Shown: positions 17,444-27,106, numbered from the stretch's first letter. The stretch is 64,000 nt of DNA from CALWPV01 sp045632125 (GCA_045632125.1 JAZQWC010000083.1:1-64000), one strand, 5' to 3'. Notes: a model not told the origin generated them from the sequence alone. Translations and numbers: made by a program.

Positions 17444-17510
17444 ACAAAAAAACACCCCAAAAGCATTTACTTTTAGGGTGTTCTTACGGTAAGATGGCGT
17501 TCTTACCGTT
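17444..17510 (-). terminator. Tandem hairpins and terminator after rpsT
   Basis: Minus strand: a first hairpin (ACGGTAAGA/TCTTACCGT, 17486-17509) and then a strong one (AACACCCtAAAAG pairing with CTTTTGGGGTGTT, 17451-17482) ending in seven T residues. The second is a classical intrinsic terminator; it separates rpsT from gpr. Confidence 0.88.
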
Positions 17511-17533
17511 AGTTTCTATTTTTACATAAAAAC

Positions 17534-17797
17534 TTAGGCGATTTTGTTTACCATCTTGGTCAGGCGAGATACCTTACGAGATGCGTTATTTTTATGGAAT
17601 ACGCCCTTGCTCTTTGCTTTATCAATCACAGAGATAGCCTGAGTCAGAGCAGCCTTTGCAGCTACTGCATCGTTAGCGTTGCAAGCAACAACTACCTTCT
17701 TGATAGCAGTCTTAACGCTGGATTTGATCATTTTGTTGCGAAGAGTTTTGGTACGGATTACCAGAATACGTTTTTTGGCAGATTTAATGTTAGCCAT
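17534..17797 (-). CDS. rpsT: 30S ribosomal protein S20
   Basis: This 87-residue basic protein of the small ribosomal subunit binds 16S rRNA. The N-terminal MANIKSAKKRI and the C-terminal KGVFHKNNASRKVSRL are diagnostic. AGGAGG precedes the ATG. The gene has a consensus promoter (17880-17908) and a strong terminator, so it is an independent unit within the holA-gpr neighbourhood known from Bacillus. Confidence 0.97.
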   Translation of the reverse strand: MANIKSAKKRILVIRTKTLRNKMIKSSVKTAIKKVVVACNANDAVAAKAALTQAISVIDKAKSKGVFHKNNASRKVSRLTKMVNKIA

Positions 17798-17879
17798 GGA
17801 TCAATGAAACCTCCTGAGATTCTTATTTTACGTTTTTCACGTTGTAAAAATAGAATGGACAAACTAAGACACGATTAGC

Positions 17880-17908
17880 ATTATAACCCCTTTTCCTTAT
17901 TTCGTCAA
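17880..17908 (-). promoter_or_regulatory. Sigma-A promoter of rpsT
   Basis: Minus strand: -35 TTGACG (17903-17908), a 17-bp spacer, and perfect -10 TATAAT (17880-17885). Confidence 0.85.
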
Positions 17909-17941
17909 TCTATTTTTTCATGTTTTACTGTAAAAAACTCT

Positions 17942-18937
17942 TTAATTCTGCGGCTTCGCGTACTGCAAAATGACTAAAGTTGCTGCTTCCTCAGCATCCA
18001 ATTCACCTGTTTTCGTTGCTGTATCCAGATCCAGCACTTTATTCAGCAACTCTTTCAGCCTTTTCTCTCCAAATCTTCTGGCCTGATTTTGATAATTGCC
18101 CGCAGCAAAGCTGGGTACACCCAACTCCTTAGCCACTGCATTTCTATCAGCTCCCTGCATCAAGCTTGCCTTATATAAGAGACGAAACTGGCGAATCATC
18201 ATAAAGAAAATACGCTGCACCGGCTCATTATCTTCAAGTAATTGGCGATAGATCCGATAAGCCGCTGCCGGCTGTTGATTTCCTAAATGATCTGTCAATT
18301 TAAATATACTGTTTTCAATTGTAACGGAGACAATGCTATCCACATCTTCTCTGCTAATGATGCCGCGTTCCTTGGCATAGCTCGTCAGTTTCTCCAATTC
18401 CATTTGAATCCGTACCATATCGTTACCGGTCAAACTCAAAAAATAAGACGCTGTATTCCTATCTAATTGAACACCTTTTCGTTTCACTTCCTGACCGATC
18501 CAAGTCAGCAATTCATTTTCTCCAAGACGCTTAAATTCAACAACATACCCATATTTTTGAACAGCTTTATAAAATTTAGATCGTTTATCCACTTTCGATT
18601 CGATCCAAATCACAGTGGCTGACTCCGGTATGTCCTGCATCAAATCTGCAAGCTCACCCATTTTCCCCGGTTTTAAATCGAAAGCACCACTCTCTTTTAT
18701 AATGACTACGCGGCGTTCTGCCATAAAGGGTAATGTTTCAATACTGCTCTGTACCTGAAGAGGATCCTGAGGCGACTGCATCACATCCAAGTTCATCATT
18801 TCATCCTCAGGCAGCAACAATGCTTTTTTGATCCTCTGCTCATACAGTTGGATCAAAAAACGCTCTTCACCATAAAACAGATACAATTTGCCAATCTGTC
18901 CTTTTTGAATTTGCTCCTTTAAACCTTTCAAGTCCAT
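17942..18937 (-). CDS. holA: DNA polymerase III delta subunit
   Basis: This 331-residue clamp-loader delta subunit opens the beta clamp for loading. The N-terminal LYLFYGEERFLIQLYEQRI, the central VVEFKRLGENELLTWI, and the later RQFRLLYKASLM and AKELGVPSFAA match the family (YqeN type). The ATG at 18937 has its SD (GAGG) almost touching it. A TTG two codons in (18931) has better spacing and may be the real start. It sits 21 bp after comEC, as in Bacillus. Confidence 0.93.
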   Translation of the reverse strand: MDLKGLKEQIQKGQIGKLYLFYGEERFLIQLYEQRIKKALLLPEDEMMNLDVMQSPQDPLQVQSSIETLPFMAERRVVIIKESGAFDLKPGKMGELADLMQDIPESATVIWIESKVDKRSKFYKAVQKYGYVVEFKRLGENELLTWIGQEVKRKGVQLDRNTASYFLSLTGNDMVRIQMELEKLTSYAKERGIISREDVDSIVSVTIENSIFKLTDHLGNQQPAAAYRIYRQLLEDNEPVQRIFFMMIRQFRLLYKASLMQGADRNAVAKELGVPSFAAGNYQNQARRFGEKRLKELLNKVLDLDTATKTGELDAEEAATLVILQYAKPQN

Positions 18938-18958
18938 CCCTCTTTCTAATATATTTGC

Positions 18959-21094
18959 TCATCTATTGATATATTGACTGCACTCTAGTCGACCGCAATT
19001 TTCTTCCACCCAAATAGCTCCGCAATTTGCTGTAGAATACCACTCGATTTCTTGTTCTTCTATCCGGCTCACAGTTTCTTCATGAGGATGTCCATATCGA
19101 TTATCTCTTCCACAGCTAATCACGGCCAGTTCCGGACGAATCCTTTCCAACAAATCCATTCCTGTAGAATAACGTGATCCATGGTGCGCCACTTTAAGCA
19201 CATCCACATCTTGTAACTCATGCAAAATCTTTTTTTCTGTATTCTCACCAATATCACCGGGAAAGAAGAAAAATCTATTATCTACTTCAATCAAAGCAAC
19301 TAAAGCATCTTCGTTACTATCGATATGCTCCGCATTCTGTTTAGGAGAAAGAACCGTTACGCAAAAGCCTTCCGTTTTAAAACTGTATCCGGCACTAACT
19401 CTTTGTACCACACCGCCATTTCGCTCTATATTCGACTCTAGAAGAGTTTGATGCTCACTTTCCTTACCTTCTCCCACCCATAAACGATCAATGGAAAAAT
19501 CCGGATCCTGAGAAAGAGCCACCAAACCTTCTATATGATCCCAATCTGCATGCGAAAGCAGCACACCGTCGATTCGGGTAATTCCCCTTGCATACAGATA
19601 AGGTTTTAATACCTCTTCATACTTAGATCCTGCATCCACAATGAACACGTGCTGCTTCCATTCTATCACAGCACAGTCTCCTTGTCCAACATCTAAATAC
19701 ATAACGCGCCAATTTAATGGTCGAAACAGTAAAATCATTCCGCACACCAAACCAATTATGGAAAAGAAACACTTGTTTCTTTGCTCTTTTTTCTTGTGAT
19801 AGTAATAATACAAAAGTATCCACAAGCCATATATGATCATCATGTGATACAGTTCCGGTTTTCCTCGCATCTGTGCATCAGGAAGTACAGAGATCCATTC
19901 ACTTCCCTTTTGAAAAGAAAATAACAAATGATCTACAAGAGTTGCTAGTCCTTGACCTAAAGCCGGATGCAGAACCGAAAGTCCTAATGAAAGCAAAGAA
20001 CCCATCAATACCACGTCCATAGCCGGCACTACCCAGAAGTTTAAAATAAAACCATATATCGAAGCTTCTGAAAAAAACCATAATGAAATTGGAATAGTTG
20101 CCAACATGATTCCAGCTGATGGAGCCAGCATCCGACGAACGCGATAAGGAATGCCGCGCATACTCATAAGCACAATACTTCCATATTTCATGCCTAAAAG
20201 CACTCCAAAGGAAAGGCAAAAACCAGCGTCTAAAATATACAAAGGTTGATAGACCAATAAAAGTCCCGCTGTCAACGCTAAGCTAGTTGGGGGATCCTCC
20301 TCACGTCCTGCTATCAGGGCAATCGTTTGAATGCTCATCATTATCGCAGCCCGCAATGTTGAAACCGAAGCTCCCGTTAAAAAAACGTAGATCCATAAAA
20401 AAGCCGTTATTTCCAGTTTCACCCTTTTAGGTTTTTGAAACTTTTTCAATATCCGCTCCAATATTTCCCCTAATATAGTCAAATGAAGGCCCGATATAGC
20501 AATTATATGAGAAATCCCTCCCTGACGAAATAGCTTTGAAGTTACTTCTTCCAATTCTCCTTTTTCGCCGATCAACATTGCCTTAAGAATTTGGGCATGA
20601 TTTGTATTCCATCTATTATCAATTTGTTTAGAAATCCATCTTCGGATTCTATCCATGCCCGCATACCACGAGTTATATTCTTCCTGCAAACAGGTCCAAT
20701 CCGCTACTCGTACATAAAACCCAATATTTTGAATTCGTGCGTACCAAAGGCCATCCCATTGACCCGGATTAGTCGCAGCCTCCGGCCACCAGATTTCTCC
20801 TTTTATCCGGATCCTGCTTCCCGCCTTCATGTCCATGGTTTGTTCCTGCGTCAAAACAAGGACGCATTGCATTCCATCGTCTAACTTTAATCTAGCTCTT
20901 CCTTCATCTTGTTTTTTCTGTACCGAAAGAACCAGTCCCTCTATTGCTGTTTCGCTTTCATACTTTTCTTTTTGTTTTGCTTCTTTGTAGTCCCATGCAA
21001 ATAGCTTTTCACCTAATTCCGGTTGCCATATCAGCACCCAGATCAACCCCACAATATAAATACAGACCAAAACAACGATTGGTCTATTGCGCAT
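18959..21094 (-). CDS. comEC: ComEC/Rec2 DNA-uptake channel
   Basis: This 711-residue membrane protein translocates single-stranded DNA during natural transformation. It has an N-terminal soluble region, a central competence domain with multiple membrane helices (FRQGGISHIIAISGLHLTILG is the characteristic block), and a C-terminal metallo-beta-lactamase-like domain with LSHADWDHIEGL and VAHHGSRYST. All three parts are intact. AAGGAG lies 6 nt before the ATG. A terminator separates it from the two-component operon upstream. Together with comEA it suggests conserved competence machinery, though not proven transformability. Confidence 0.94.
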   Translation of the reverse strand: MRNRPIVVLVCIYIVGLIWVLIWQPELGEKLFAWDYKEAKQKEKYESETAIEGLVLSVQKKQDEGRARLKLDDGMQCVLVLTQEQTMDMKAGSRIRIKGEIWWPEAATNPGQWDGLWYARIQNIGFYVRVADWTCLQEEYNSWYAGMDRIRRWISKQIDNRWNTNHAQILKAMLIGEKGELEEVTSKLFRQGGISHIIAISGLHLTILGEILERILKKFQKPKRVKLEITAFLWIYVFLTGASVSTLRAAIMMSIQTIALIAGREEDPPTSLALTAGLLLVYQPLYILDAGFCLSFGVLLGMKYGSIVLMSMRGIPYRVRRMLAPSAGIMLATIPISLWFFSEASIYGFILNFWVVPAMDVVLMGSLLSLGLSVLHPALGQGLATLVDHLLFSFQKGSEWISVLPDAQMRGKPELYHMMIIYGLWILLYYYYHKKKEQRNKCFFSIIGLVCGMILLFRPLNWRVMYLDVGQGDCAVIEWKQHVFIVDAGSKYEEVLKPYLYARGITRIDGVLLSHADWDHIEGLVALSQDPDFSIDRLWVGEGKESEHQTLLESNIERNGGVVQRVSAGYSFKTEGFCVTVLSPKQNAEHIDSNEDALVALIEVDNRFFFFPGDIGENTEKKILHELQDVDVLKVAHHGSRYSTGMDLLERIRPELAVISCGRDNRYGHPHEETVSRIEEQEIEWYSTANCGAIWVEENCGRLECSQYINR

Positions 21095-21119
21095 ATTCTT
21101 CTCCTTGTTTGTTATGTTA

Positions 21120-21158
21120 ATAGAAAGGCTTCCCTTTACCGATTGATAAAGGGAAGCC
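21120..21158 (-). terminator. Terminator between the GerMN gene and comEC
   Basis: A perfect 12-bp stem (GGCTTCCCTTTA, 21127-21138; partner 21147-21158) with an 8-nt loop is followed on the minus strand by TTTCTATTAA. It can separate the comEA-TCS-GerMN transcript from comEC. Confidence 0.8.
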
Positions 21159-21174
21159 GGTCATTCATTACAAT

Positions 21175-22221
21175 TTATTGAACCAACGAAAAGTCACCGC
21201 TCAAAACTCCATCCAGTTTAACATAAGATTTGTAATATTCGACTCTTTCACCTTCGATCAAGAATTGAACATATCTAACTCCGCTTACATTTTGTAAAGA
21301 GTTAACGATGGAATAGATCGTCAGCATTTCTCCACTTTCTCCACCCAAATGGTTTTTTTGGAATTCAGCACTTAAATCCACATAACATACATTATCTTTA
21401 ATAAATATATCTTTCACCAAAGTTCCCTGTGGAATCACCGAAGTCAAATCTTCGCCTTCCGGTCCGGCAATCAGTGCTTTCATAATAGCTGAAGGCAACG
21501 CATCCGTCATTCCCATGGTCAAAGTTCTCGTTTCTCTCACCAGTGCAGTACCATCCGCATTTCCAAAATAAAGATGAACTCTCACTTCATCGGTATAAAA
21601 ATCCTGACTATACTGATTGATGATCAACTTATCCTCTGCATAGGATGTTGTAATTAGATTCATTTCCGCTGTACTATCCTGCAAGTTAGGGGCCATAAAG
21701 CGAATCTGATCGATACAACCGCTAGAGAATAGCGTACGACTAAGCCCTGCTCTCATAACAATTCTCTCTGTCAAGGACATTTCATAATACAGTTCAGTCA
21801 TACGAAACTCTAACGCCTGAACTTCCACCGAACCAATAAATTCATTCTCCTCAACTATCGTGACCAACGCCGCCTCGTCCAGTATTCCTTCTGGTATAAT
21901 GGAACATAAAGACATATTATCTTCCGAAACACCCTCTACTGTTTGCAGTTCTTTCAAAAGAGTACTCAGGACTTTCTCAGCAGGCATTTGCGAAAAATCA
22001 TAGTCTTTTTCCACCTCAAACAACGAGGTAGTCGTAGGATTCGTATAACAAACGGGTATTACACCAGCCTGCATTTCCTCACCACTACGGGTAGCCTCTG
22101 CCAAATAAGCGGATTCTGTCAACTGAACTTTCTCCATTTCTGGTTCTTCGCTGCAGGCGATCAAAGCACCAACCACCAGTGCCAGGCAGGCAAAAATGAA
22201 AATGATTTTACTTTTTTTCAT
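21175..22221 (-). CDS. GerMN-domain lipoprotein
   Basis: This is a 348-residue predicted lipoprotein. A signal peptide (KKSKIIFIFACLALVVGALIAC) ends in a lipobox with Cys23. Two GerMN-type repeats follow: one at roughly residues 60-200, and the second beginning near LIINQYSQDFYTDEVRVHLYFGNADG and including MKALIAGPEGEDLTSVIPQGT. GerMN domains occur in spore germination protein GerM and in the LpqB family. The ATG overlaps the histidine kinase stop by 4 nt, so translation is coupled. The arrangement suggests an envelope partner of the kinase, like LpqB beside MtrAB in actinobacteria; that is inference. Confidence 0.85.
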   Translation of the reverse strand: MKKSKIIFIFACLALVVGALIACSEEPEMEKVQLTESAYLAEATRSGEEMQAGVIPVCYTNPTTTSLFEVEKDYDFSQMPAEKVLSTLLKELQTVEGVSEDNMSLCSIIPEGILDEAALVTIVEENEFIGSVEVQALEFRMTELYYEMSLTERIVMRAGLSRTLFSSGCIDQIRFMAPNLQDSTAEMNLITTSYAEDKLIINQYSQDFYTDEVRVHLYFGNADGTALVRETRTLTMGMTDALPSAIMKALIAGPEGEDLTSVIPQGTLVKDIFIKDNVCYVDLSAEFQKNHLGGESGEMLTIYSIVNSLQNVSGVRYVQFLIEGERVEYYKSYVKLDGVLSGDFSLVQ

Positions 22222-23696
22222 TCTTCCTCATCCTCCTGTTCCACCGTCTGGATCAAAGGCAGCTTTACAGTAAAACTGCTTCCTTCTCCCACCTGACTTT
22301 CCACCGATATAGTTCCTTTATGCAGCATAACAATTTGCCGCACTATCGAAAGACCTAAACCGGATCCACCCGCCTCACGGTCCCTCGCCTTATCTACACG
22401 ATAAAAACGCTGGAAAAGCTTAGCAAAATGCGTTTCATCAATACCAATACCGGTATCCGACACAACGATCACCGCATTCATATGGTCACTATCAATCGAA
22501 ACTTTTACCTGTCCACCTTCTTTATTGTACTTAATTCCATTTTGAATCAGGTTAGATAAAGCCAGCGTCAGTTTCGTTTCATCGGCCTCGATTTCCACAT
22601 TACGGGCACTTTCCAGGACCAATTCTACATTTTTCTCCTGTGCCAAGGGTTTCAAACGCTTTAATATATCTTCCGTCATATCATTCAACATGAAGGAACT
22701 TACATTCAATACATTCTCGCCGCCTTCTTCCAGTCGCACCAAGGTCAACAGATCATTTACGATCGTTGTTTGACGATCGATCTCACTATTGATATCTTGC
22801 AAAAACTCTTTATACATTTCCTCCGGCAGACTATTTTGCAAAAGCAAAGACTCGGTTAAAACTTTAATAGAGCTCAAAGGTGTTTTCAATTCATGAGACA
22901 CATTCGAAACAAATTCTTTTCTGGAATGGTCAATGGCGATCAAATCATGGGTAACCCCTTGTACCGATTCCACAATTGCCCCATATTCATCTTTACGTTC
23001 CAACTGCTCCGGAATTTCAGCATTTCCGGCCGCCACCTGCCGCAGCCATTCCTGAACCTTTCGGAATGGTTTAGTAAACAAAGAAATCAAAATATACATA
23101 CCGGCACACACGAGCATACCCACTGCATACTGAAGCAATACCACATTTCCTTGTGACGCAGCCAATGATTGCAGCATAGAGTCAACTGTGAAAAACACAT
23201 ACACAGCTCCCTGAATGCGTGTCTCGGAATAATCTTTGATCGGAATGGCCAAGCGAATAAAAGAACCCTCACGCACGTTTGTGACCTCACCCGAAAGCGC
23301 ATTTAATACGTCATCATTGACGATATATCGTCCTACTTTCGTCTGTGAAGAATCCTGGATTACCATAGCTCTCTCATCCAGAATCATAACACGTGCATAA
23401 CTATATAGGCGGCTAAAACTTTCGAGCTCATTGTTCAATGCAGCAGTTGTTTCGCCGCCTTCCTGACCTTCCGACGTTTCAGCGATCAATCGATTGATCG
23501 CAATATCGCTGGCCAAAAAGTTAGCATATCGACTGATCTCGGTAATACGCTGATTGACCCATTGGTTTTCCCAAACGTTAAAAAGCAATTGACCAAAGAT
23601 AACTGAAGATACTATATACAAACAAGCCATACACACATACATCTTAGTGCGCACGCTTCGATACCAAGGTACCTTTTTAAATTGAATATGTGCCAT
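22218..23696 (-). CDS. Sensor histidine kinase, WalK/PhoR-like
   Basis: This is a 492-residue membrane sensor kinase. TM1 spans about residues 17-39, an extracytoplasmic domain lies at about 40-186, and TM2 spans about 187-207. Then come a HAMP region and HisKA with phospho-acceptor His268 in FVSNVSHELKTP. The HATPase contains the N box LIQNGIKYN and the G boxes DTGIGI and GSGLGLSIV. It is 12 bp after the response regulator gene and overlaps the lipoprotein gene. Its ligand is unknown; no PAS domain is obvious, unlike canonical WalK, so I give no symbol. Confidence 0.93.
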   Translation of the reverse strand: MAHIQFKKVPWYRSVRTKMYVCMACLYIVSSVIFGQLLFNVWENQWVNQRITEISRYANFLASDIAINRLIAETSEGQEGGETTAALNNELESFSRLYSYARVMILDERAMVIQDSSQTKVGRYIVNDDVLNALSGEVTNVREGSFIRLAIPIKDYSETRIQGAVYVFFTVDSMLQSLAASQGNVVLLQYAVGMLVCAGMYILISLFTKPFRKVQEWLRQVAAGNAEIPEQLERKDEYGAIVESVQGVTHDLIAIDHSRKEFVSNVSHELKTPLSSIKVLTESLLLQNSLPEEMYKEFLQDINSEIDRQTTIVNDLLTLVRLEEGGENVLNVSSFMLNDMTEDILKRLKPLAQEKNVELVLESARNVEIEADETKLTLALSNLIQNGIKYNKEGGQVKVSIDSDHMNAVIVVSDTGIGIDETHFAKLFQRFYRVDKARDREAGGSGLGLSIVRQIVMLHKGTISVESQVGEGSSFTVKLPLIQTVEQEDEEE

Positions 23697-23708
23697 CGGT
23701 GTTTCCTA

Positions 23709-24392
23709 TCAGCCTTTAAAGAAATAACCAACGCCCCATTTTGTTTGAATATACAAAGGATCACCGGGATTGGGTTCAATCTTTTCACGCAGTCTTCTTA
23801 CATGCACATCCACAGTTCTTACATCACCCGGATAGTCATAGCCCCAAACCACATCAAGCAATTTTTCACGGCTGTAAACTTTTCCTACGTTTTTAGAAAG
23901 AAGTTCCAAAAGATCAAATTCCTTAGCGGTCAAATTCGCCTCTGTTCCGGAAATGAATACACGGCGGCTATCATAGTCAACCTTTAGATCACGGAATTCC
24001 TGCACATTCGTCTCCTTTTCCGCATGGTGACGATAACGACGCAAAATCGCTTTGATTCGTGCCTTCAGTTCCAAAATATTAAAGGGCTTAGTCATATAGT
24101 CATCTGCACCGTATTCCAGACCCAGAATCTTGTCCATATCTTCTCCCTTAGCAGTCAGCATCAGGATCGGTACAGAGGAGAACTCACGAACCATCTGACA
24201 TACAGTAACACCATCCATTTTGGGTAGCATGACATCTAAAATAACAATGTCGTATTCCTTTTCCTGAATCATATTATACGCTTCTTCACCATCGTAAGCA
24301 GCATCCACATCCATGCCATCCTGTTCTAAACTGAACTTGATTCCTTTTACAATAAATTTTTCATCATCCACTACCAAAACCTTTGTAGCCAT
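23709..24392 (-). CDS. OmpR-family response regulator
   Basis: This is a 227-residue regulator with a receiver domain (acidic pocket DD at residues 9-10, phospho-acceptor Asp53 in VILDVMLPKMDG, Lys in MTKPFN). A PhoB-type winged helix follows (LTAKEFDLLELLSKNVGKVYSREKLLDVVWGYDYPGDVRTVDVHVRRLREKIE). The DNA-binding helix is WalR-like. AAGGAGG lies 5 nt before the ATG. It is co-directional with comEA (10 bp upstream) and the kinase (12 bp downstream), so the sensor pair and the competence DNA receptor probably share a transcript. Confidence 0.94.
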   Translation of the reverse strand: MATKVLVVDDEKFIVKGIKFSLEQDGMDVDAAYDGEEAYNMIQEKEYDIVILDVMLPKMDGVTVCQMVREFSSVPILMLTAKGEDMDKILGLEYGADDYMTKPFNILELKARIKAILRRYRHHAEKETNVQEFRDLKVDYDSRRVFISGTEANLTAKEFDLLELLSKNVGKVYSREKLLDVVWGYDYPGDVRTVDVHVRRLREKIEPNPGDPLYIQTKWGVGYFFKG

Positions 24393-24402
24393 GATTGCCT
24401 CC

Positions 24403-25032
24403 TTATTCGTCCACTGTTATTTTATCTTTTAAATCATTAAATTTACTTTCACCAATACCTTTAACCTTCATGATATCCTCAATTGTTTCAAAGGGGCCAT
24501 TCTCTTCACGATGTTGAATGATCCGCTCTGCATAAGTCTCTCCGATACCAGGAAGGTCTAGTAGTTCTATTTTAGATGCTAAGTTGATATTGGTCAAGAG
24601 GTTTTCCTGATTTTCTCCCGCAGTATTCGCAATATTTTCAATTTTTTCTCCCACAGTCGGCACATAGATTCGCTGGCCATCTTTTATATATCCGGCCAAG
24701 TTCAATTGGCTTAAATCAGCCTCAGCATTAGCTCCCCCTGCTGCTTCAATTGCGTCCGAAACTCTGGCCCCTTCCAGCAGATAGTAGACTCGATCCGGCT
24801 CAACCACCGCCCCTGTCACATGGACTCCTACCATTGGCTCTTCACTCACCTCTTCACTACTATCCGTTATTTCTTCTACTGTTACTTCATCTATGCTTGG
24901 AACAGTTTCCTCCATCCATACTTCCTCTGATCTTTCTGGTTTACAAAACCACCATATGCTCCCTGCCAACACTAACAGTCCCCATATTCCCCATTTGATC
25001 ACCTTATTTTTACTAATGTAAATCTTTTCCAT
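24403..25032 (-). CDS. comEA: ComEA family DNA receptor (SLBB + helix-hairpin-helix)
   Basis: This 209-residue protein has one N-terminal membrane anchor (VIKWGIWGLLVLAGSIWWF), an acidic linker, and an SLBB-type domain at about residues 65-120 (VHVTGAVVEPDRVYYLLEGARVSDAIEAAGG). The C-terminal double helix-hairpin-helix (INLASKIELLDLPGIGETYAERIIQHREENGPF) binds double-stranded DNA in ComEA. It acts outside the membrane, passing DNA to ComEC. It is the first gene of the leftward operon with the two-component system, divergent from typA. I saw no convincing sigma-A promoter before it. Confidence 0.92.
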   Translation of the reverse strand: MEKIYISKNKVIKWGIWGLLVLAGSIWWFCKPERSEEVWMEETVPSIDEVTVEEITDSSEEVSEEPMVGVHVTGAVVEPDRVYYLLEGARVSDAIEAAGGANAEADLSQLNLAGYIKDGQRIYVPTVGEKIENIANTAGENQENLLTNINLASKIELLDLPGIGETYAERIIQHREENGPFETIEDIMKVKGIGESKFNDLKDKITVDE

Positions 25033-25125
25033 CTTACCTTCCCCCTTTTCTTTTCATTATCTATGATCGATCTTTAAAAATCCACTTTTTTGAATAAAAA
25101 AAGTAAAGAAAATTTTTCTGCTCTG

Positions 25126-25154
25126 TTGAAAGAAAACCTGATTTGTGTTAGTAT
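25126..25154 (+). promoter_or_regulatory. Sigma-A promoter of typA
   Basis: Plus strand: -35 TTGAAA (25126-25131), a 17-bp spacer, and -10 TAGTAT (25149-25154), about 50 bp before the start. Confidence 0.75.
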
Positions 25155-25204
25155 ATCCGGTGGACAAAAGCACTTAAGTATATAATATTAAGGAAGGTTT
25201 ATAT

Positions 25205-27028
25205 ATGTTAGATCAAACTAAAATTCGTAATATTGCCATCATCGCTCATGTTGACCACGGTAAAACTACTCTGGTAGATGCTCTGCTTGCTCAGAGCGGT
25301 ATTTTCCGTGAAAATCAAGAAGTGGTAGAACGCGTCATGGACTCCAACGATCTGGAACGTGAGCGCGGTATCACCATTCTGGCCAAAAACACTTCCATGC
25401 ACTACGATGGCTATAAGATCAATATTATTGATACTCCCGGTCATGCCGATTTTGGCGGCGAAGTAGAACGTGCCTTGAAAATGGCTAATGGCGTACTGCT
25501 TTTGGTTGACGCCTATGAAGGCTGCATGCCCCAAACCCGTTTCGTACTGAAAAAGGCATTGGATCTGAACCTGACTCCCATCATTGTAATTAATAAAGTA
25601 GATCGCCCCATGGCCCGCCCTGATGAAGTTGAGGAAGAAGTTCTAGAACTTTTGCTGGACCTGGGTGCATCCGACGAACAGTTGGATTCTCCTGTTATCT
25701 ATGCTTCTGCTAAAGAAGGCTGGGCTTCCACCGATTATCTGGAAGTAGGTACCGATATGAAGCCCCTGTTCAATGCAATTATTGAAAACATTCCGGCTCC
25801 CGAAGGCGATGCCGAAGGTGACCTTCAGCTGCTGGTTTCCAATATTGATTATGATTCTTACACCGGTCGTATTGCCATTGGACGTATCGATCGAGGCAGT
25901 GTTCATGTAGGTGATTCTGCTGTTATCTGTCGTAAGAACGGAACTACCACCAACATTAAGCTCACCAATTTGTATGTATATAATGATATGCAGCGTGTTG
26001 CCGCTGAAGAAGCAGGCGTTGGTGAAATCGTTGCCGTATCCGGTATCAAAGATATCAACATTGGCGAGACCATCTGCTGCCCCACCAACATCGAGCCGCT
26101 GCCCTTTGTAGCGATTGATGAGCCGGTTCTTTCCATGACCTTTACTGTTAACAAGAGCCCCTTCGCCGGTCGTGAAGGCGACTATGTTACCTCTCGTCAC
26201 TTGCGTGACCGCCTTTTGAAGGAGCTGGAATCCAACATTTCCCTTCGTGTAGAAGAAACTGAATCCCCCGACTCCTTCATTGTATCCGGCCGCGGCGAAC
26301 TTCACCTTTCTGTATTGGTAGAAAATATGAGACGTCAGGGCTATGAATTTGCTGTATCAAAGCCTCAGGTTATCACCAAAATTGTAAATGGTCAGGTGTG
26401 GGAACCCTATGAAGAATTAGTAGTAGATCTGCCCGATGAATATACCGGCGTGTTAATGGAAGGTGCCAGCCTGCGCAAAGCTGAACTTTTGAATATGACT
26501 CCTACTCAGGGTGGCTATAGCCGACTGGAATTCATCATTCCTTCCCGTGGTTTAATTGGTTATCGTTCACAGTTGATGACCGAGACTCGTGGTACTGCCA
26601 TCATTAACCATGTATTCCATAGTTTTAAACCCTTCAAGGGTGAAATCGCTCCCCGTACCCGCGGTTCTTTGATTGCTCATGAGCCCGGTGAAGCTGTTAC
26701 CTACGGTTTGTACAATGCTCAGGAGCGTGGTACCCTCTTTATTGGTGCTGGCGTTCCTGTATACGAAGGTATGATCGTTGGTGAAAGTTCTCGTGCCGAT
26801 GACATTGTTGTAAATGTATGCAAAAAGAAGCATGCCACCAACATGCGTTCCTCTTCCGCCGATGAAGCTCTGCGCCTTACTCCTCCCCGCGAAATGTCAC
26901 TGGAAGAGTGTCTGGAGTTCATTGCTGAAGATGAATTGGTAGAAATCACCCCCAAGAACATCCGAATGAGAAAAGAAATTCTTGACGCAAGCCTAAGAAT
27001 GAAAGCAAAATATAACGCATCGAAATAA
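25205..27028 (+). CDS. typA: Translational GTPase TypA/BipA
   Basis: This 607-residue ribosome-associated GTPase is involved in stress adaptation and 50S assembly. G1 is AHVDHGKTTLVD, the switch I region reads DSNDLERERGITILAKNT, G3 is DTPGHADFGGEVER, and G4 is NKVDRP. The C-terminal BipA-specific domain (GLIGYRSQLMTETRGTAIINHVF and the KKHATNMRSSSADEALRLTPP motif) is complete. AAGGAAGG lies shortly before the ATG. The gene has its own promoter and is followed by a hairpin. Confidence 0.97.
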   Translation: MLDQTKIRNIAIIAHVDHGKTTLVDALLAQSGIFRENQEVVERVMDSNDLERERGITILAKNTSMHYDGYKINIIDTPGHADFGGEVERALKMANGVLLLVDAYEGCMPQTRFVLKKALDLNLTPIIVINKVDRPMARPDEVEEEVLELLLDLGASDEQLDSPVIYASAKEGWASTDYLEVGTDMKPLFNAIIENIPAPEGDAEGDLQLLVSNIDYDSYTGRIAIGRIDRGSVHVGDSAVICRKNGTTTNIKLTNLYVYNDMQRVAAEEAGVGEIVAVSGIKDINIGETICCPTNIEPLPFVAIDEPVLSMTFTVNKSPFAGREGDYVTSRHLRDRLLKELESNISLRVEETESPDSFIVSGRGELHLSVLVENMRRQGYEFAVSKPQVITKIVNGQVWEPYEELVVDLPDEYTGVLMEGASLRKAELLNMTPTQGGYSRLEFIIPSRGLIGYRSQLMTETRGTAIINHVFHSFKPFKGEIAPRTRGSLIAHEPGEAVTYGLYNAQERGTLFIGAGVPVYEGMIVGESSRADDIVVNVCKKKHATNMRSSSADEALRLTPPREMSLEECLEFIAEDELVEITPKNIRMRKEILDASLRMKAKYNASK

Positions 27029-27034
27029 TCGGTA

Positions 27035-27090
27035 AGGCCTTTTCCGTCACTGCATCCTGATGTATTTGGAAAAGGCCTGTCTAACTTTTA
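27035..27090 (+). terminator. Terminator after typA
   Basis: An 11-bp perfect stem (AGGCCTTTTCC, 27035-27045; GGAAAAGGCCT, 27068-27078) has a 22-nt loop and a moderate T-rich tail (AACTTTTAATTT). The loop is large and the tail broken, so termination may be partial. Confidence 0.65.
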
Positions 27091-27106
27091 ATTTGGAGTG
27101 TGTTTT

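Noticed and set aside
21943..22296. Open frame of 117 codons spanning the GerMN/kinase junction on the plus strand
   Set aside because: Antisense to two well-supported genes that overlap by 4 nt.
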